A stretch of 64,000 bases of DNA from Streptomyces rapamycinicus NRRL 5491 (GTDB lineage: Bacteria > Actinomycetota > Actinomycetes > Streptomycetales > Streptomycetaceae). The translations under genes and the position numbers were made by a program. Below, piece after piece: positions 14,401 through 23,863 of this stretch. The notes under the pieces are model-generated. The model did no database searches and had not been told where the DNA came from. It worked only from the letters and a program-made list of their open reading frames with translations. How positions within the stretch are numbered: the first letter of the stretch is position 1; each line of letters starts with the position of its first letter. The stretch lies in NCBI RefSeq assembly GCF_024298965.1, contig NZ_CP085193.1, forward strand, positions 2,418,001-2,482,000, read 5' to 3'.

Positions 14401-17400
14401 ACAACAGACCCGCCACATACGCAGCCGCCACCTCACCCTGGGAATGACCCACCACCGCCGCCGGCTCCACACCAAACGACCGCCACACCCCCGCCAAAGC
14501 CACCATCACCGCAAACGACACCGGCTGCACCACATCCACCCGATCCAACGACGGCGCCCCCACCTCCCGCCGCAACACCGCCTGAACCGACCAATCCACC
14601 CACCCCGACAACACCCGCTCACACTCAGCAATCCCCTCAGCAAACACCACCGACTCATCCAACAACCGCGCACCCATACCCACCCACTGCGCACCCTGAC
14701 CAGGGAAGACAAACACCGGCCGACCCACCCCCGACCGCACACGACCCACCACACCACCACCAACAGCAGCCCCACCTTGCGCCAGACCCACAAGCCCAGC
14801 AGTCAGCTCCTCCACATCCGAACCAAGGACGACTGCGCGGTGCTCGAACACCGCGCGGGAGCTCACCAGACCACGCCCCACACCCACCACATCCACGCCA
14901 CCACCATCAGCCTGGGCAAAGCTGAGGAACTCCAACAGTCGGCTGGCCTGAGCCGCCAACGCACCCGCACTACGCCCCGACACCACCCACGGCACCACAC
15001 CACCACCAGCGGAAACCACCTCCACACTCAAGGCTTCCTCTGCCGACGCCTCCTCAAGAATGACGTGCGCATTCGTCCCCGACACACCGAAAGAAGACAC
15101 ACCAGCCCGCCGCACCCGCTCCCCACGCGGCCAAGCCACAGCCTCAGCCAGCAGCTCCACCGCGCCCGCATCCCAGTCCACGTGCGAAGACGGCTGATCC
15201 ACATGCAACGTCCTCGGCAGCATCTCCCGGTTCAGGGCCATGACCATCTTGATCACACCACCCACACCAGCAGCAGCCTGCGCATGGCCGATGTTCGACT
15301 TCAACGACCCCAGCCACAACGGCCGGCCGCCCTCACGCTCCCGCCCATAAGTAGCCAGCAGCGCCTGAGCCTCGATCGGATCACCCAACCGGGTCCCGGT
15401 CCCATGCCCCTCAACGGCGTCCACGTCCGCCGCCGACAGCCGGGCGTTGGCCAGCGCCTGCCGGATCACCCGCTCCTGCGACGGACCATTCGGCGCCGTC
15501 AACCCATTCGACGCACCGTCCTGATTCACCGCAGAACCACGCACCACCGCCAACACCCGATGCCCACGCGCCCGAGCATCCGACAACCGCTCCAGCAACA
15601 ACACACCCACGCCCTCACCGAACCCCGTGCCATCCGCCCCCTCGGCGAACGCCTTGCAACGGCCGTCCACCGACAGGCCCCGCTGTCGGGAAAACTCCAG
15701 GAAGAGACCCGGGGTGGACATCACCGTCGCTCCACCGGCCAAGGCCATCGAGCACTCACCACTGCGCAGCGCCGCACTCGCCTGGTGCAAGGCGACCAAC
15801 GACGACGAACACGCGGTGTCCACCGTCACCGCCGGACCTTCGAGCCCGAAGGTGTACGCCAGGCGCCCCGACGCCACGCTTCCCGCACTGCCGGAGACCA
15901 GGTAGCCCTCGAGCTCACCCGGAAACTTCCTCAGCCTGGAGGCGTAGTCGCTGTACATCACGCCCATGAACACGCCCGTGGCCGACCCGCGCAGCTCAGT
16001 CGGATCGATCCCGGCCCGCTCCATCGCCTCCCACGACGCCTCCAACAACAACCGCTGCTGCGGATCCACCGCCAACGCCTCACGCGGCGACATCCCGAAG
16101 AACTCCGCATCGAAGTCCGCGGCATCGTTCAGGAAGCCACCGTCGAGGGCATAGCTCTTCCCCGCGCGGTCCGGGTCGGGGTCGTACAGGGCCTCCAGGT
16201 CCCAGCCGCGATCGACCGGGAAGCCGGAAATGGCGTCCGTTCCACCGGCCACCAACTCCCACAACTCCTCGGGCGAAGTCACACCACCCGGATACCGGCA
16301 GCCCACCCCCACAATCGCAATCGGCTCCGTGTCCACGCCCACCACAGCCGGCACCGCGACGGCGGCATCCGAGCGCTCGTCCGCGCACAGCCGACCGTCC
16401 AGATACCTGGCGATGGCCGAAGGCGTGGGATAGTCGAAGACCAGCGTGGTCGGGAGTCGAAGTCCTGTCGCGGTCCCGAGCTGGTTACGCAGTTCGACCG
16501 CGGTCAGCGAGTCAAAGCCGAGATCCTTCAACGCGCGATCGCCATCCACGGTGTCCGCGGTCGAGTGGCCCAGCACCTTGGCGATGTGAGTACGAACGGT
16601 GGCGAGGATGAGGTCGTACCGCTCGGCGTCGTCGAGATCCGCCACCCGCTGCTGAAGAGTCGTTGCCGCCGCGACACCCGCGCGACGTGTCGGGGACTTC
16701 ACCAGCCCTCGGTACAGACTCAAGAGGGTGCCACCGTTCGCCACATGCCTCTGAACCGCCGCAAGCGAGAGGCGGGCCAGGAGGAGCGAAGGGTGATCGG
16801 CCTCGACGGCCGTGTCGAGCAGAGCCAGGCCTTCCTCGGTGGTCATGGGGGTGATGCCGGTGCGGTTCAGGCGCGCGTGGTCCTCGTGGTCCAGGTGGCC
16901 GGTCATTCCGCTGTCCTGTGCCCACAGACCCCAGGCCAGGGACACAGCGGGCAGACCCTGGGCCTGGCGGTGCTGAGCCAGAGCGTCCAGGAAGCTATTG
17001 GCCGCGGCGTAATTGGCCTGCCCGGCATTGCCCAGCACACCCGCCGCCGAAGAGAACAGGACGAACGCCGCCAAGTCCATGTCCCGGGTCAGCTCATGCA
17101 AATGCCAGGCCGCATCCACCTTCGGCGCCAACACCCGCGCAATCTGCTCCTGGCCCAGACCCTCCACGGTCGCGTCATCCAGCACACCCGCGGCATGCAC
17201 CACACCCCGCAACGGCGCCTCCGCCGGAATACCGGCCAGCAACTCACGCACCGCATCACGATCACTGGTGTCACAGGAGCGGACCGTAACCCGGCCGCCC
17301 AGCTCCTCGATCTGTTCACACAGCTCCGGCGCTCCCGGTGCATCCAGGCCGCGACGGCTGACCAGCAGCACATGCTCTACGCCTTGCTCGGCGACCAGAT

Positions 17401-20400
17401 GGCGGGCCACCAACCCGCCCAGCGTCCCCGTGCCACCAGTGATCAGCACTGTCCCCGGACCCTGCCACCTGCCGACCCGCTCTACGGCCGCAGCTCCACT
17501 CACCCGTGCCAGGCGGGCACACCGCACCACATCCCCACGCACCGCGAGCTGCGGCTCACCACACGCCACCAACCCACCCACCACACCAGCATCAAGACCC
17601 ACACCACCACCACGCTCACCCGCGACGACGTCAGCAAGCACGAACCGATCCGGATGCTCAGCCTGCGCACTACGCACCAGACCCCACACCGCCGCACCCG
17701 CAAAACTACCCACCCCCTCACCCGGCTCCACCACCACCGCACCACTGGTCCGCACCAACAAACGACTCCCCGACCACCGCTCATCCCTCACAAACCTCCC
17801 CAACACCGCAGCCGTCTCACCCACCACCCGATGAACCCCACCCACCACACCACCAGAACCCTCATCCCCATCCACCGGAACAGTCAGAACCACCACATCC
17901 GGCACCACCCCACAACCCGCCAACCGCTCCAAACCCACCACATCCCCACCCGACAACGACGCCACCACCGGCCCCACCACCGCACCCCGCACCACACCCG
18001 CAGCAACCCCCTCCCACTCCACCCCAAACAAACAATCCCGACCCGCACCCACCACCGCCAACTGCCCCACCGACACCGACCGCACCATCAACGACTCCAC
18101 CACACCCACAAACCGACCACACTCATCCGCCAAATCAACCGCAACCTCATCCACACCCACCGACCGCACACCCACCCGCAACCGAACAACACCCCCACCC
18201 TCCAACCGCACACCACTCACCACAAACGGCAACCTGACCCGCTCCAACCCCTCACCCGAACCCCCCCCACCCACCATCAACAACACCTGAAACGCCGCAT
18301 CCAACAACGCCGGATGAACCCCAAAACCCCCACCATCAACCCCCTCCGGCAAACACACCTCCGCAAACACCGCATCACCCAACCGCCACGCCACCCGCAC
18401 ACCCTGAAACAACGGCCCATACTCATAACCCCGACCAGCAAACCCCGCATAAAGCTCATCTACGTCCACGGGAACGGCCCCAGGAGGAGGCCAGCTGGCT
18501 CCGCTCAGCACCTCGGAGACGGGCTCCGCATCAACCGTCGCGCAACTCGACCCCGTCGCATGGCGCTTCCAGCCCTGATCGACATCATCGGAATCCATCC
18601 GCGAGTGAATGCTGAACTCGCGCCGACCGTCCTGTTGGACCTCCCCGACGACCACCTGTAGGTGAACGGTCTCCCCTTCGGGGACTGCGAGAGGTGCTTC
18701 AAGGGCGATGTCTTCTATGCCCTGTTGGCCAACGTGCGTCACCGCGTGCATCGCCAACTCGATCAGCGCGGCCCCCGGCACCAGCACGGTTCCCCAAACC
18801 TGGTGGTCGGCGAGCCATGGGTGTGTCTCCAGCGAGATGCGTCCGGTGAAGAGCTGTCCACCTTCGGCGAGCGGGACCGCGGCTCCCAGGAGAGAGTGTT
18901 CAAGAGCCTCCAGGCCCAGACCACTGGCATCGACCGCCACAGTCGGAGCATCGAGCCAGTAACGCTCCCGCTGGAACGCATACGTCGGCAACGACACCAA
19001 CGCCCCACCACCCGACCCGGCCACCCCACCCAGAACGGGCATCCAGTCAACGGCCACCCCATTGACATGCAACTGAGCCAGGGAAGTCAGAACCTGCCCA
19101 AGAGTGTCCTGGTCACGGCGCAACGTCCCGGTCACCACCGCCTGACCACCAGCGGCCTCCACCGCCTCCTCCACACCCACCGTCAACACCGGATGAGCAC
19201 TGACCTCAACAAAAACCCCATAACCCTCGGCGACCAGGACATCCACCGCCTCAGCGAAACGCACCGGCCGCCGCAGATTCCGGAACCAATAACCCCCATC
19301 CATCTCCCCGGGCGACACCCACTGCCCAGTCACCGTCGACAACAACGGCACCCACTCGCCACCATCCCGAGGACTCAAGCCATCCAGAACCTCAGCCAGC
19401 TCGCTACGGATCTGCTCAACCTGCGTGGTGTGGGAGGCATAATCCACCGGGATCCGCCGCGCCCGCACCCCCTGCTCCTCACACACAGCCCGCACCCGCT
19501 CCACCGCCAGCGCAGGCCCGGCCACCACCACCGAACCAGGACCGTTGACCGCCGCCACCTCCACCCCAGCCCAGACACCGCCCTCAACCCACCCCACGGC
19601 CTCCTGCTCGGAAACAGCCACCGAAAGCATCCCGCCCAGACCAGCCAAACGCTCACCGATCAACCGCGACCGCAACGCCACCACCTTGCACGCATCCTCC
19701 AACGACAACAGACCCGCCACATACGCAGCCGCCACCTCACCCTGGGAATGACCCACCACCGCCGCCGGCTCCACACCAAACGACCGCCACACCCCCGCCA
19801 AAGCCACCATCACCGCAAACGACACCGGCTGCACCACATCCACCCGATCCAACGACGGCGCCCCCACCTCCCGCCGCAACACCCCCCGCACCGACCAATC
19901 CACCCACCCCGACAACACCCGCTCACACTCAGCAATCCCCTCAGCAAACACCACCGACTCATCCAACAACCGCGCACCCATACCCACCCACTGCGCACCC
20001 TGACCAGGGAAGACAAACACCGGCCGACCCACCCCCGACCGCACACGACCCACCACACCACCACCAACAGCAGCCCCACCTTGCGCCAGACCCACAAGCC
20101 CAGCCTCAAGCTCCGCCACATCCGAACCAAGGACGACTGCGCGGTGCTCGAACACCGCGCGGGAGCTCACCAGACCACGCCCCACACCCACCGCATCCAC
20201 GCCACCACCATCAGCCTGGGCAGCGCTGAGGAACTCCAACAGTCGGCTGGCCTGAGCCGCCAACGCACCCGCACTACGCCCCGACACCACCCACGGCACC
20301 ACCGCAGGCATCACCACGGGCGCCACATCCCCACCAGCAGACTCCTCCGCCGACGCCTCCTCAAGAATGACGTGCGCATTCGTCCCCGACACACCGAAAG

Positions 20401-22009
20401 AAGACACACCAGCCCGCCGCACCCGCTCCCCACGCGGCCAAGCCACAGCCTCAGTGAGCAGCTCGACCGCCCCCGCATCCCAATCCACATGCGAGGACGG
20501 CCGATCCACATACAACGTGCGCGGCAGCACCTCACGGTTGAGGGCCATGACCATCTTGATCACACCACCCACACCGGCGGCCGACTGCGTGTGACCGATG
20601 TTGGACTTCAACGACCCCAACCACAACGGCCGACCGTCCTCCCGGCCCTGCCCATACGTAGCCAGAAGCGCCTGGGCCTCGATCGGGTCACCGAGCGTCG
20701 TGCCCGTCCCATGGCCCTCGACGGCATCCACGTCCGCCGTCGTCAGCCGCGCGTTGGCCAGCGCCTGCCGGATCACCCGCTCCTGCGACGGACCATTCGG
20801 CGCCGTCAACCCATTCGACGCACCATCCTGATTCACCGCAGAACCACGCACCACCGCCAACACCCGATGCCCCTTCGCCCGAGCATCCGACAACCGCTCC
20901 AACAACAACACACCCACGCCCTCGCTGAACCCGGTCCCGTCCGCCGCGTCCGCGAACGCCTTGCACAGCCCGTCCACGGCCATGCCGCGCTGCCGGGAGA
21001 ACTCCAGGAAGAGACCCGGGGCCGACATCACCGCCACGCCACCGGCCAGGGCCATCGAGCACTCACCACGGCGCAGCGCCGCACTCGCCTGATGCAAGGC
21101 GACCAACGACGACGAACACGCCGTGTCCATCGAAAGCGCCGGGCCCTCAAGACCGAGCACATACGCCACTCGGCCGGAGGCGACACTCTGCCGGCTGCCG
21201 TTGAGCAGGTACCCCTCGAGCTCACCCGGGAAGGTGCTCAGGCGCGAGGCATAGTCGTTGTAGATGACGCCGAAGTAGACCCCGGTCGGGGTGCCGCGCA
21301 GCTCAAGGGGGTTGATTCCGGCGGTCTCGATCGCTTCCCACGACGTCTCCAGCAGCAACCGCTGCTGCGGATCCACCGCCAGTGCCTCACGCGGCGACAT
21401 CCCGAAGAACTCCGCGTCGAAGTCCGCGGCATCGTGCAAGAACCCGCCCTTCCGCACATACGACGTCCCCGCGTGTGCCGGATCCGGGTCGAACATGTTC
21501 TCCAGGTCCCAACCGCGGTCGGCGGGGAAGTCCGAGATGGTGTTCCGGCCGTTCGCCACCACGTCCCACAGCTCATCGGGAGAGCTCACCCCACCGGGGT
21601 AGCGGCAGGCCAGACCCACGATGGCGATCGGGTCGTCGGCATCCCGCCGGTCGTCGTCCTCCGTCGCGCCAGCCGAGGCGTGGGAAACGTCAGCGACGTC
21701 GCCCACGATCCGGGTCCTCATATAGCGCGCCAGCGCCGCCGGGTTCGGGTAGTCGAACAGTGCCGTCGACGGGAGGCGAACCCCTGAACGCTCGGTCAGG
21801 TTGCTGATCAGCTGCTGACGCTTCTCCCGGTAGACCCCGAGAGAGCGGAAGGAGGCCTGCTCGGCGATGTCTTCTGGGCTGCGTGAGCCGAGTATCTGAG
21901 CGATCTCTTCACGTACCAGGGCGAGCACTATCTCGAACTGCCGCTTTTCGGACGCATCAGAGAGTCGATCGCGCAGCTCAGCATCCGTGAGTACTCGCCT
22001 ATCCCGCAC
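5456..22009 (-). CDS. Type I modular polyketide synthase, three KS-AT-DH-KR-ACP modules with a degenerate N-terminal ACP-like domain
   Basis: This about 5,517-residue synthase should carry out three chain extensions. The N-terminus (about 10-100) is ACP-like but has GVYREKRQ where GFDSLTAV with its phosphopantetheine serine should be. Modules follow with KS near 125-550, 1890-2320 and 3670-4100; AT near 655-970, 2430-2740 and 4210-4520; DH near 1040, 2810 and 4610; KR with Tyr near 1666, 3443 and 5233; and ACP serines near 1834, 3611 and 5400. The KSs have TACSSS, EGHGTGT and KSNIGH. The ATs have GHSQG and YASH, a methylmalonyl-CoA signature. The DHs keep HxxxGxxxxP and HPALLDA. The KRs have LDD or VDD (B-type). 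No ER is present, so the predicted product segment is a trimethyl-branched triene. The C-terminus (about 5440-5517) ends in a docking helix, [14 protein letters not shown] chose GTG at 22009 because GGAAGGG lies 6 nt upstream; a GTG at 22030 is in frame but has no ribosome site. Confidence 0.96.
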   Translation of the reverse strand: MRDRRVLTDAELRDRLSDASEKRQFEIVLALVREEIAQILGSRSPEDIAEQASFRSLGVYREKRQQLISNLTERSGVRLPSTALFDYPNPAALARYMRTRIVGDVADVSHASAGATEDDDRRDADDPIAIVGLACRYPGGVSSPDELWDVVANGRNTISDFPADRGWDLENMFDPDPAHAGTSYVRKGGFLHDAADFDAEFFGMSPREALAVDPQQRLLLETSWEAIETAGINPLELRGTPTGVYFGVIYNDYASRLSTFPGELEGYLLNGSRQSVASGRVAYVLGLEGPALSMDTACSSSLVALHQASAALRRGECSMALAGGVAVMSAPGLFLEFSRQRGMAVDGLCKAFADAADGTGFSEGVGVLLLERLSDARAKGHRVLAVVRGSAVNQDGASNGLTAPNGPSQERVIRQALANARLTTADVDAVEGHGTGTTLGDPIEAQALLATYGQGREDGRPLWLGSLKSNIGHTQSAAGVGGVIKMVMALNREVLPRTLYVDRPSSHVDWDAGAVELLTEAVAWPRGERVRRAGVSSFGVSGTNAHVILEEASAEESAGGDVAPVVMPAVVPWVVSGRSAGALAAQASRLLEFLSAAQADGGGVDAVGVGRGLVSSRAVFEHRAVVLGSDVAELEAGLVGLAQGGAAVGGGVVGRVRSGVGRPVFVFPGQGAQWVGMGARLLDESVVFAEGIAECERVLSGWVDWSVRGVLRREVGAPSLDRVDVVQPVSFAVMVALAGVWRSFGVEPAAVVGHSQGEVAAAYVAGLLSLEDACKVVALRSRLIGERLAGLGGMLSVAVSEQEAVGWVEGGVWAGVEVAAVNGPGSVVVAGPALAVERVRAVCEEQGVRARRIPVDYASHTTQVEQIRSELAEVLDGLSPRDGGEWVPLLSTVTGQWVSPGEMDGGYWFRNLRRPVRFAEAVDVLVAEGYGVFVEVSAHPVLTVGVEEAVEAAGGQAVVTGTLRRDQDTLGQVLTSLAQLHVNGVAVDWMPVLGGVAGSGGGALVSLPTYAFQRERYWLDAPTVAVDASGLGLEALEHSLLGAAVPLAEGGQLFTGRISLETHPWLADHQVWGTVLVPGAALIELAMHAVTHVGQQGIEDIALEAPLAVPEGETVHLQVVVGEVQQDGRREFSIHSRMDSDDVDQGWKRHATGSSCATVDAEPVSEVLSGASWPPPGAVPVDVDELYAGFAGRGYEYGPLFQGVRVAWRLGDAVFAEVCLPEGVDGGGFGVHPALLDAAFQVLLMVGGGGSGEGLERVRLPFVVSGVRLEGGGVVRLRVGVRSVGVDEVAVDLADECGRFVGVVESLMVRSVSVGQLAVVGAGRDCLFGVEWEGVAAGVVRGAVVGPVVASLSGGDVVGLERLAGCGVVPDVVVLTVPVDGDEGSGGVVGGVHRVVGETAAVLGRFVRDERWSGSRLLVRTSGAVVVEPGEGVGSFAGAAVWGLVRSAQAEHPDRFVLADVVAGERGGGVGLDAGVVGGLVACGEPQLAVRGDVVRCARLARVSGAAAVERVGRWQGPGTVLITGGTGTLGGLVARHLVAEQGVEHVLLVSRRGLDAPGAPELCEQIEELGGRVTVRSCDTSDRDAVRELLAGIPAEAPLRGVVHAAGVLDDATVEGLGQEQIARVLAPKVDAAWHLHELTRDMDLAAFVLFSSAAGVLGNAGQANYAAANSFLDALAQHRQAQGLPAVSLAWGLWAQDSGMTGHLDHEDHARLNRTGITPMTTEEGLALLDTAVEADHPSLLLARLSLAAVQRHVANGGTLLSLYRGLVKSPTRRAGVAAATTLQQRVADLDDAERYDLILATVRTHIAKVLGHSTADTVDGDRALKDLGFDSLTAVELRNQLGTATGLRLPTTLVFDYPTPSAIARYLDGRLCADERSDAAVAVPAVVGVDTEPIAIVGVGCRYPGGVTSPEELWELVAGGTDAISGFPVDRGWDLEALYDPDPDRAGKSYALDGGFLNDAADFDAEFFGMSPREALAVDPQQRLLLEASWEAMERAGIDPTELRGSATGVFMGVMYSDYASRLRKFPGELEGYLVSGSAGSVASGRLAYTFGLEGPAVTVDTACSSSLVALHQASAALRSGECSMALAGGATVMSTPGLFLEFSRQRGLSVDGRCKAFAEGADGTGFGEGVGVLLLERLSDARARGHRVLAVVRGSAVNQDGASNGLTAPNGPSQERVIRQALANARLSAADVDAVEGHGTGTRLGDPIEAQALLATYGREREGGRPLWLGSLKSNIGHAQAAAGVGGVIKMVMALNREMLPRTLHVDQPSSHVDWDAGAVELLAEAVAWPRGERVRRAGVSSFGVSGTNAHVILEEASAEEALSVEVVSAGGGVVPWVVSGRSAGALAAQASRLLEFLSFAQADGGGVDVVGVGRGLVSSRAVFEHRAVVLGSDVEELTAGLVGLAQGGAAVGGGVVGRVRSGVGRPVFVFPGQGAQWVGMGARLLDESVVFAEGIAECERVLSGWVDWSVQAVLRREVGAPSLDRVDVVQPVSFAVMVALAGVWRSFGVEPAAVVGHSQGEVAAAYVAGLLSLEDACKVVALRSRLIGERLAGLGGMLSVAVSEQEATERIEAGVWAGVEVAAVNGPGSVVVAGPAQAVERVQAVCEEQGVRARRIPVDYASHTTQVEQIRSELAEVLDGLTPAVPHGRGVPLLSTVTGQWVSPGEMDDEYWFRNLRQPVRFAEAVKALAADGYGVFVEVSAHPVLTVGVEEAVEAAGGQAVVTGTLRRDQDTLGQVLTSLAQLHVNGVAVDWTPALGPVATDDSAAVDGRAPMLDLPTYAFQRERYWLDAPPDAADATALGLDTVEHPLLGAAVDTAGSEAVLLTGRLSLQTHPWLADHQVMGAVLVPGAALVEMATRAGEHIGCSRLEELTLEAPLVLPEQGGVQVQVAVEEADASGFRPVSVHSRVEVGETSAESGWTRNASGLLGVPQQDEQHQAVLEQWPPAGAQPMALDPDELYAGFAGRGYEYGPLFQGVRVAWRLGDAVFAEVCLPEGVDGGGFGVHPALLDAAFQVLLMVGGGGSGEGLERVRLPFAVSGVRLEGGGVVRLRVGVRSVGVDEVAVDLADECGRFVGVVESLMVRSVSVGQLAVVGAGRDCLFGVEWEGVAAGVVRGAVVGPVVASLSGGDVVGLERLAGCGVVPDVVVLTVPVDGDEGSGGVVGGVHRVVGETAAVLGRFVRDERWSGSRLLVRTSGAVVVEPGEGVGSFAGAAVWGLVRSAQAEHPDRFVLADVVAGERGGGVGLDAGVVGGLVACGEPQLAVRGDVVRCARLARVSGAAAVERVGRWQGPGTVLITGGTGTLGGLVARHLVAEHRVEHLLLAGRRGPDAPGMAELVAELEGAGASVTVAACDVADRDAVRELLAGIPAEAPLRGVVHAAGVLDDATVEGLGQEQIARVLAPKVDAAWHLHELTRDMDLAAFVLFSSAAGVLGNAGQANYAAANSFLDALAQHRQAQGLPAVSLAWGLWAQDSGMTGHLDHEDHARLNRTGITPMTTEEGLALFDVAQGVGRGVVLPVRVDVRAFRGRGGVLVPALLRNVVRGAVRRVAVGSDGSGAWRDRLAGVASGERERLLLELVRSHVATVLGHADPAGIDADRALKDLGFDSLTAVELRNQLGAATGLRLPTTLAFDHPSPRAVASYLDQELGAGVRSDAAVVVPAVVGVDAEPIAIVGVGCRYPGGVTSPEELWDLVAGGTDAISGFPVDRGWDLEGLYDPDPAHAGTSYVRSGGFLHEAADFDAEFFGMSPREALAVDPQQRLLLEASWEAMERAGIDPGGLRGSATGVFMGVMYNDYASRLTALPADLEGYLGSGSAGSVASGRLAYTFGLEGPAVTVDTACSSSLVALHQASVALRSGECSMALAGGVAVMSTPGTFVEFSRQRGLSADGRCKAYAEAADGTGWGEGVGVLLLERLSDARARGHRVLAVVRGSAVNQDGASNGLTAPNGPSQERVIRQALANARLSAADVDAVEGHGTGTRLGDPIEVQALLATYGREREGGRPLWLGSLKSNIGHTQSAAGVGGVIKMVMALDQEVLPRTLHVDQPSSHVDWDAGAVELLAEAVAWPRGERARRAGVSSFGVSGTNAHVIIEEAPAEESAGEVVAPVVMPAVVPWVVSGRSAGALAAQASRLLEFLSAAQADGGGVDAVGVGRGLVSSRAVFEHRAVVLGSDVAELEAGLVGLAQGGAAVGGGVVGRVRSGVGRPVFVFPGQGAQWVGMGARLLDESVVFAEGIAECERVLSGWVDWSVRGVLRREVGAPSLDRVDVVQPVSFAVMVALAGVWRSFGVEPAAVVGHSQGEVAAAYVAGLLSLEDACKVVALRSRLIGERLAGLGGMLSVAVSEQEAVGWIEGGVWAGVEVAAVNGPGSVVVAGPALAVERVRAVCEEQGVRARRIPVDYASHTTQVEQIRSELAEVLDGLSPRDGGEWVPLLSTVTGQWVSPGEMDGGYWFRNLRRPVRFAEAVDALVADGYGVFVEVSAHPVLTVGVEEAVEAAGGQAVVTGTLRRDQDTLRQVLTSLAQLHVNGVAVDWAPALGPVATDDSAAVDGRAPMLDLPTYAFQRERYWLDAPPAATDATGLGLETVEHPLLGAAVPLADQGHLLTGRISLETHPWLADHRVLGSVLVPPAALAELALTAAHRAGCEGIQELTLGDPLSLPERGGVQLQVVVGEAEQDGLHSVYVQSRLEAADAVWVRHATGSLVAGEPVGVGGVGLEQWPPVGAESVVADLDAFYERFSERGFDYGPAFRGLEAVWRRGEEVFAEVRLPGERVGEVEGFGVHPALLDAAVHAVALIASDEDEGAARIPFAWSGVRLYASGASVVRVRLTRAGSDAVALEVADAAGQPVISIESLALRPISAEQLQAAQTSRYDSLFQLDWQPVATLAPAVAGGSWAVVGRDPGLGEAVVRAGGSYGRYVDVPALISALDEGESVPETVVLSCPTSTGDGLAARVRESLSTVLSSVRSWLGEERLAASRLVVVTCGAVATEMGEDVADLVQAPVWGLLRSVQTENPGRFFLLDHDPEHGSEISAVAADAVVRTLAAGEEPQLAVRGGTVLVPRLSRVIKPATASGASVPLVSGGTVLVTGASGVLAGVVARHLVVERGVEHLLLASRRGADAPGAAELVAELEAAGASVTVAACDVADREAVRELLAGVPAEVPLRGVVHTAGIVDDGVVEGLTEERVRRVLAPKVDAAWHLHELTRDMGLEAFVLYSSAAATLGAGGQGSYAAANAFLDALAQHRHAHGLPAVSLAWGLWAQASGITQNLNETDLARMDRLGIIPMATEDALALFDRSMHADRAAVLPVRLDLKAFRDRSMPVPPVLRQLVRRPVRKAAAGNGSGPGTEWRDSVAMVVPEERERLVLDMVRTHVATVLGRTDPYGIEERRALKELGFDSLTAVELRNQLSNITGLRLPTTLVFDHPTPAAIANVLLKQIDGAPQTIAQGIMSEIDKLEAALSDIDWADAEAAVVSTRLRGLLTKWGRNSESDTEDLGTASADELFSILDGELDR
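8481..9660. repeat. AT-domain repeat, copy in PKS module 3
   Basis: The AT of module 3 is almost identical in DNA to those at 13815-14998 and 19122-20300. It contains GHSQG and YASH. Differences cluster around 8700-8760 and at the post-KS linker. Confidence 0.8.
11502..11927. repeat. KR catalytic-half repeat, copy in PKS module 2
   Basis: It matches 16836-17261 at the same 5,334-bp offset and contains the KR Ser/Tyr catalytic region. It is separated from the DH-KR block by only 123 divergent bases. Confidence 0.75.
12051..13126. repeat. DH-KR block repeat, copy in PKS module 2
   Basis: It matches 17385-18460 at a constant offset of 5,334 bp over 1,076 bp, with about five differences by eye. 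It runs from the KR Rossmann strand back through the structural KR and the C-terminal half of the DH, and ends abruptly at codons for LYAGF. Confidence 0.8.
13815..14998. repeat. AT-domain repeat, copy in PKS module 2
   Basis: This is the second member of the three-copy AT family. It differs mainly around 14035-14075 (the [10 protein letters not shown] segment) and at scattered single bases. Confidence 0.8.
16836..17261. repeat. KR catalytic-half repeat, copy in PKS module 1
   Basis: This is the partner of 11502-11927. The boundary at 17261 is sharp: ATC is followed by ACTGGTGTCACAGG here, where module 2 has GGCCACATCGCACG. Confidence 0.75.
17385..18460. repeat. DH-KR block repeat, copy in PKS module 1
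   Basis: This is the partner of 12051-13126. One difference changes FAVSGV to FVVSGV. Confidence 0.8.
19122..20300. repeat. AT-domain repeat, copy in PKS module 1
   Basis: This is the third member of the AT family. It is closest to the module 3 copy; for example both share the [11 protein letters not shown] segment that module 2 lacks. Confidence 0.8.
21700..21985 (-). other. ACP-like domain without the phosphopantetheine serine
   Basis: The segment just before KS1 of the large PKS reads like the end of a PKS module: a helix-rich lead-in ([13 protein letters not shown]), the carrier core, then [20 protein letters not shown]. That tail is the usual ACP helix III/IV. The core at 21819-21850 reads [10 protein letters not shown] instead of [10 protein letters not shown], so the residue that carries phosphopantetheine is missing. 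It cannot act as an ordinary carrier. It may be a docking or structural relic of a former loading module. Confidence 0.7.
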
Positions 22010-22022
22010 AGCAAACCCTTCC
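22009..22022 (-). promoter_or_regulatory. Ribosome binding site deciding the start of the large PKS
   Basis: On the minus strand GGAAGGG (22022-22016) is followed by six bases and GTG (22009-22007). The in-frame GTG at 22030 has no purine-rich sequence ahead of it, and a nearby ATG (22044) runs straight into a TAA stop. Confidence 0.55.
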
Positions 22023-22171
22023 AACGCCACCGGAATTACGCCATGTCAGATGTGGACAGCCCGCCAGTCGTCCAGCCGGAAACCGGCCAACGGACTCTCA
22101 AGGGATCGTGCCAAAAGTGCCGGAACAACTGGGCTCCGACCTCAGTCAGGTGCCTGATTCACCGAATTTGT

Positions 22172-22933
22172 TCACTGAGAGATGCGCTCCGCGACGAAAC
22201 GGGCGACATCGGGCAGCTGCTCGGTGAGGTAGAAGTGGCCGCCTGGGAAGACCATCAGCTCGAAATCTCCGGTGGTGTGCTTTCCCCAGTCCTCCGCCTC
22301 ATCAGAGGTCACTCGCTCATCGGAGACACCGATAACGGTGGAGATAGGGCATGTGACCCTGGTGTCGGGAGTAACCACATAGCCTTCGATCGCCTTGTAG
22401 TCGCTGCGGATGGCGGGCAGGATGACGCGAAGGGCATCCTCATCGGCGAAGATCCCGGAGTTCGGACCGTTCAGCGCCTTGAGGTCCGCTATGAGCTGGG
22501 CGTCGTCCGTGCGGAGCTTCTCGTCACGGTGTCGTGAGGGAGCGGGGCGGGCCGATGCGAACAGCCATCGCGGGCTGATCCCGTCCTTCTCTTCGAGGCG
22601 TCGCGTCACCTCGAATGCCAGTACCGCGCCCATGCTGTGCCCGAAGAAGGCCAGCGGACGGTCGTCGAGGGCCCGCACATCCTCGAAGATGAGGTCGGCC
22701 ATTTCCGCAACGCTGTCTATGCACGCGTCCCGGTGACGGTCCTGCCTTCCCGGATACTGAACGGCCAGGACTTCCGCCGATACGTTCAGCCCTCTTGCGA
22801 AGGGAAAGAAGAAGGTGGCGGCGCCACCCGCATGAGGAAAGCAGATCAGTCGGACGTCTTGAGGAGACTCGCCTCTCCGAAAGCGGCGAAGCCAACGCCC
22901 AGGGCGTACCTCGGCTGCACCCACGTGCTCCAT
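22172..22933 (-). CDS. Type II (discrete, editing) thioesterase
   Basis: This alpha/beta-hydrolase of about 253 residues resembles the free-standing thioesterases that clear stalled or mis-primed acyl groups from PKS and NRPS carrier domains. Visible are GRWLRRF near the N-terminus (typical of the family), an oxyanion-region FPHAGG, the nucleophile elbow GHSMG, an acid-region Asp in the TVIGVSDE segment, and a C-terminal GGHFYL containing the catalytic His. The frame is open upstream to 23023, but those 30 residues do not look like the family. I use ATG 22933; GTG 22924, 9 nt after GAAGGG, is an alternative. It is the first gene of the leftward transcription unit and lies 162 bp upstream of the large PKS, so it is probably co-transcribed with it. 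It probably acts as a housekeeping partner of both the PKS and the NRPS. Confidence 0.93.
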   Translation of the reverse strand: MEHVGAAEVRPGRWLRRFRRGESPQDVRLICFPHAGGAATFFFPFARGLNVSAEVLAVQYPGRQDRHRDACIDSVAEMADLIFEDVRALDDRPLAFFGHSMGAVLAFEVTRRLEEKDGISPRWLFASARPAPSRHRDEKLRTDDAQLIADLKALNGPNSGIFADEDALRVILPAIRSDYKAIEGYVVTPDTRVTCPISTVIGVSDERVTSDEAEDWGKHTTGDFELMVFPGGHFYLTEQLPDVARFVAERISQ

Positions 22934-23200
22934 CCCTTCAATGACCGGTTCCGGCGACCGCACAGTGGTACCCCATGCCAGTAGCCGAAAGGGCTCGGAT
23001 GAACGGACCCACCCCCGCTTCACAGCCTCCGCCCAAAAACATTTTCGACGCTACAAGCCATCCGCCAATCAGAGAAAGGGTCATCTCTGCACAGGCCAAC
23101 TGGTGGCCATGGCACGGATGCACAGGTGCGTGCGGCACGGACGGTCGTGACCAGCGGACACGGCCATGCGGACGCATTGGCCACGAGCGGACCGGGCCCC

Positions 23201-23257
23201 CTTCCCGGGCGCCCCTTCCGGGCGCCCCTCCCGGAGTCCGGACAGAGGTCCGGACAG
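23201..23257. repeat. Two adjoining short direct repeats (GGGCGCCCC pair, GTCCGGACAG pair)
   Basis: A CCGGGCGCCCCT unit occurs twice in 23204-23230. It is followed by GTCCGGACAG at 23236-23245 and again at 23248-23257. The GTCCGGAC core is itself a perfect palindrome and the two copies are 12 bp apart, close to one helical turn. This fits a cooperative repressor or activator site, though that is inference. Confidence 0.5.
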
Positions 23258-23311
23258 GGTCTGGATAGGCCGGATTCAATGGATTTCCCGGCGTATGACG
23301 CCTCACAGACG

Positions 23312-23329
23312 ATGGCAGGAGAGTGCCAT
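23312..23329. promoter_or_regulatory. Candidate operator, copy 1: ATGGCAGGAGAGTGCCAT
   Basis: This inverted repeat has arms ATGGCA and TGCCAT around a 6-bp centre, 250 bp upstream of the ferredoxin start. The 16-bp core differs at one position from the copy at 25287-25304 upstream of the regulator gene, and similarity continues 3' (TTTGG versus CTCGG). Two non-coding copies in one locus suggest a shared regulator site, most simply for the PucR-type protein. Confidence 0.6.
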
Positions 23330-23578
23330 TTGGCTTGTGGATGCGTTGCCACGGCCGGACACACGGCAGCATGGAGGGGCCCGTTGAGCGAACGGTGCGC
23401 CCGCGTACCGCTACGGGGCTGTCATGGACCGATCTTCTCCCTTTGGCAAAGCGGCTCGGCCATCCAGGGCATCAACGACCTCCTGCTGCAGCTGCAATGG
23501 AGTGCACCGGAGTACTGGAGCATTGGGCGCACTGGGCGTACTGGGAAATCGAGCAGCATTGAGCAGGAAAGAAGCGCC

Positions 23579-23818
23579 ATGAAGGTGTGGATCGACCAGA
23601 GCAGATGCCTCAACAGCAGACAGTGCGAGGAAACCGCACCGCGCGTGTTCTCGATCGCGGACGACAGTCTCGCCTATGTGCGCCAGAACGGCCGGCTGCT
23701 GGACCAACCGGGCGGCGAGACATGTCAGGCGAATGTCCCCGATGAGGACCAGGACGCTGTTGATACGGCGGCCTACGAGTGCCCGGGGCAGTGCATCCAC
23801 GTCATCGAGCAACCGTAG
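23579..23818 (+). CDS. Small iron-sulfur ferredoxin (P450 redox partner)
   Basis: This 79-residue acidic protein should pass electrons to the adjacent P450. The start ATG follows AGGAAAGAAG. The layout fits actinomycete single-cluster ferredoxins: VWIDQSRC, Cys10, Cys16, then APRVF, and a C-terminal CPGQC (Cys68, Cys72). Another Cys at 49 lies in a segment around GGETCQAN that looks longer than usual. Three conserved cysteines (10, 16, 68) followed by Pro are typical of the [3Fe-4S]/[4Fe-4S] P450 ferredoxins; the role of Cys49 and Cys72 is uncertain. The frame continues upstream to 23126, but that part is compositionally unlike a protein and lacks a ribosome site. The P450 starts 45 bp downstream, so the two genes are almost certainly co-transcribed. 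Confidence 0.92.
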   Translation: MKVWIDQSRCLNSRQCEETAPRVFSIADDSLAYVRQNGRLLDQPGGETCQANVPDEDQDAVDTAAYECPGQCIHVIEQP

Positions 23819-23863
23819 ACAGGCCCGTGTCAAGAGAGCCCGTGCCGAATAGGAGACCATCGC

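Larger units (their letters stand above)
22934..23578. promoter_or_regulatory. Divergent intergenic region between thioesterase/PKS and ferredoxin/P450
   Basis: This is a 645-bp stretch with no convincing gene. It must hold promoters for both the leftward TE-PKS unit and the rightward ferredoxin-P450 unit. Visible elements are a C/G-rich direct repeat and a duplicated GTCCGGACAG (23201-23257), an 18-bp palindrome at 23312-23329, and an inverted repeat GGCCA-N5-TGGCC near 23095. The sequence GGATTCAA at 23272-23279 also occurs in the tandem repeat ahead of the right-hand NRPS. I could not identify convincing -35/-10 boxes. Confidence 0.6.

Noticed and set aside
9869..18661. Very long open frame on the plus strand (about 2,930 codons) opposite the PKS
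   Set aside because: It is antisense to conserved KS/AT/DH/KR domains. Its translation is dominated by His, Arg, Pro and Thr with no domain, as expected from GC-rich third positions of the true gene. The same applies to the plus-strand frames at 5882-9856, 18662-21787 and 2763-4979.
22934..23023. Thirty-residue N-terminal extension of the thioesterase
   Set aside because: The family normally begins shortly before the GRWLRRF motif, and the extension has no ribosome site.
23126..23578. N-terminal extension of the ferredoxin frame
   Set aside because: The extension contains the palindrome and the repeats and reads as low-complexity sequence. The strong ribosome site and family start are at 23579.
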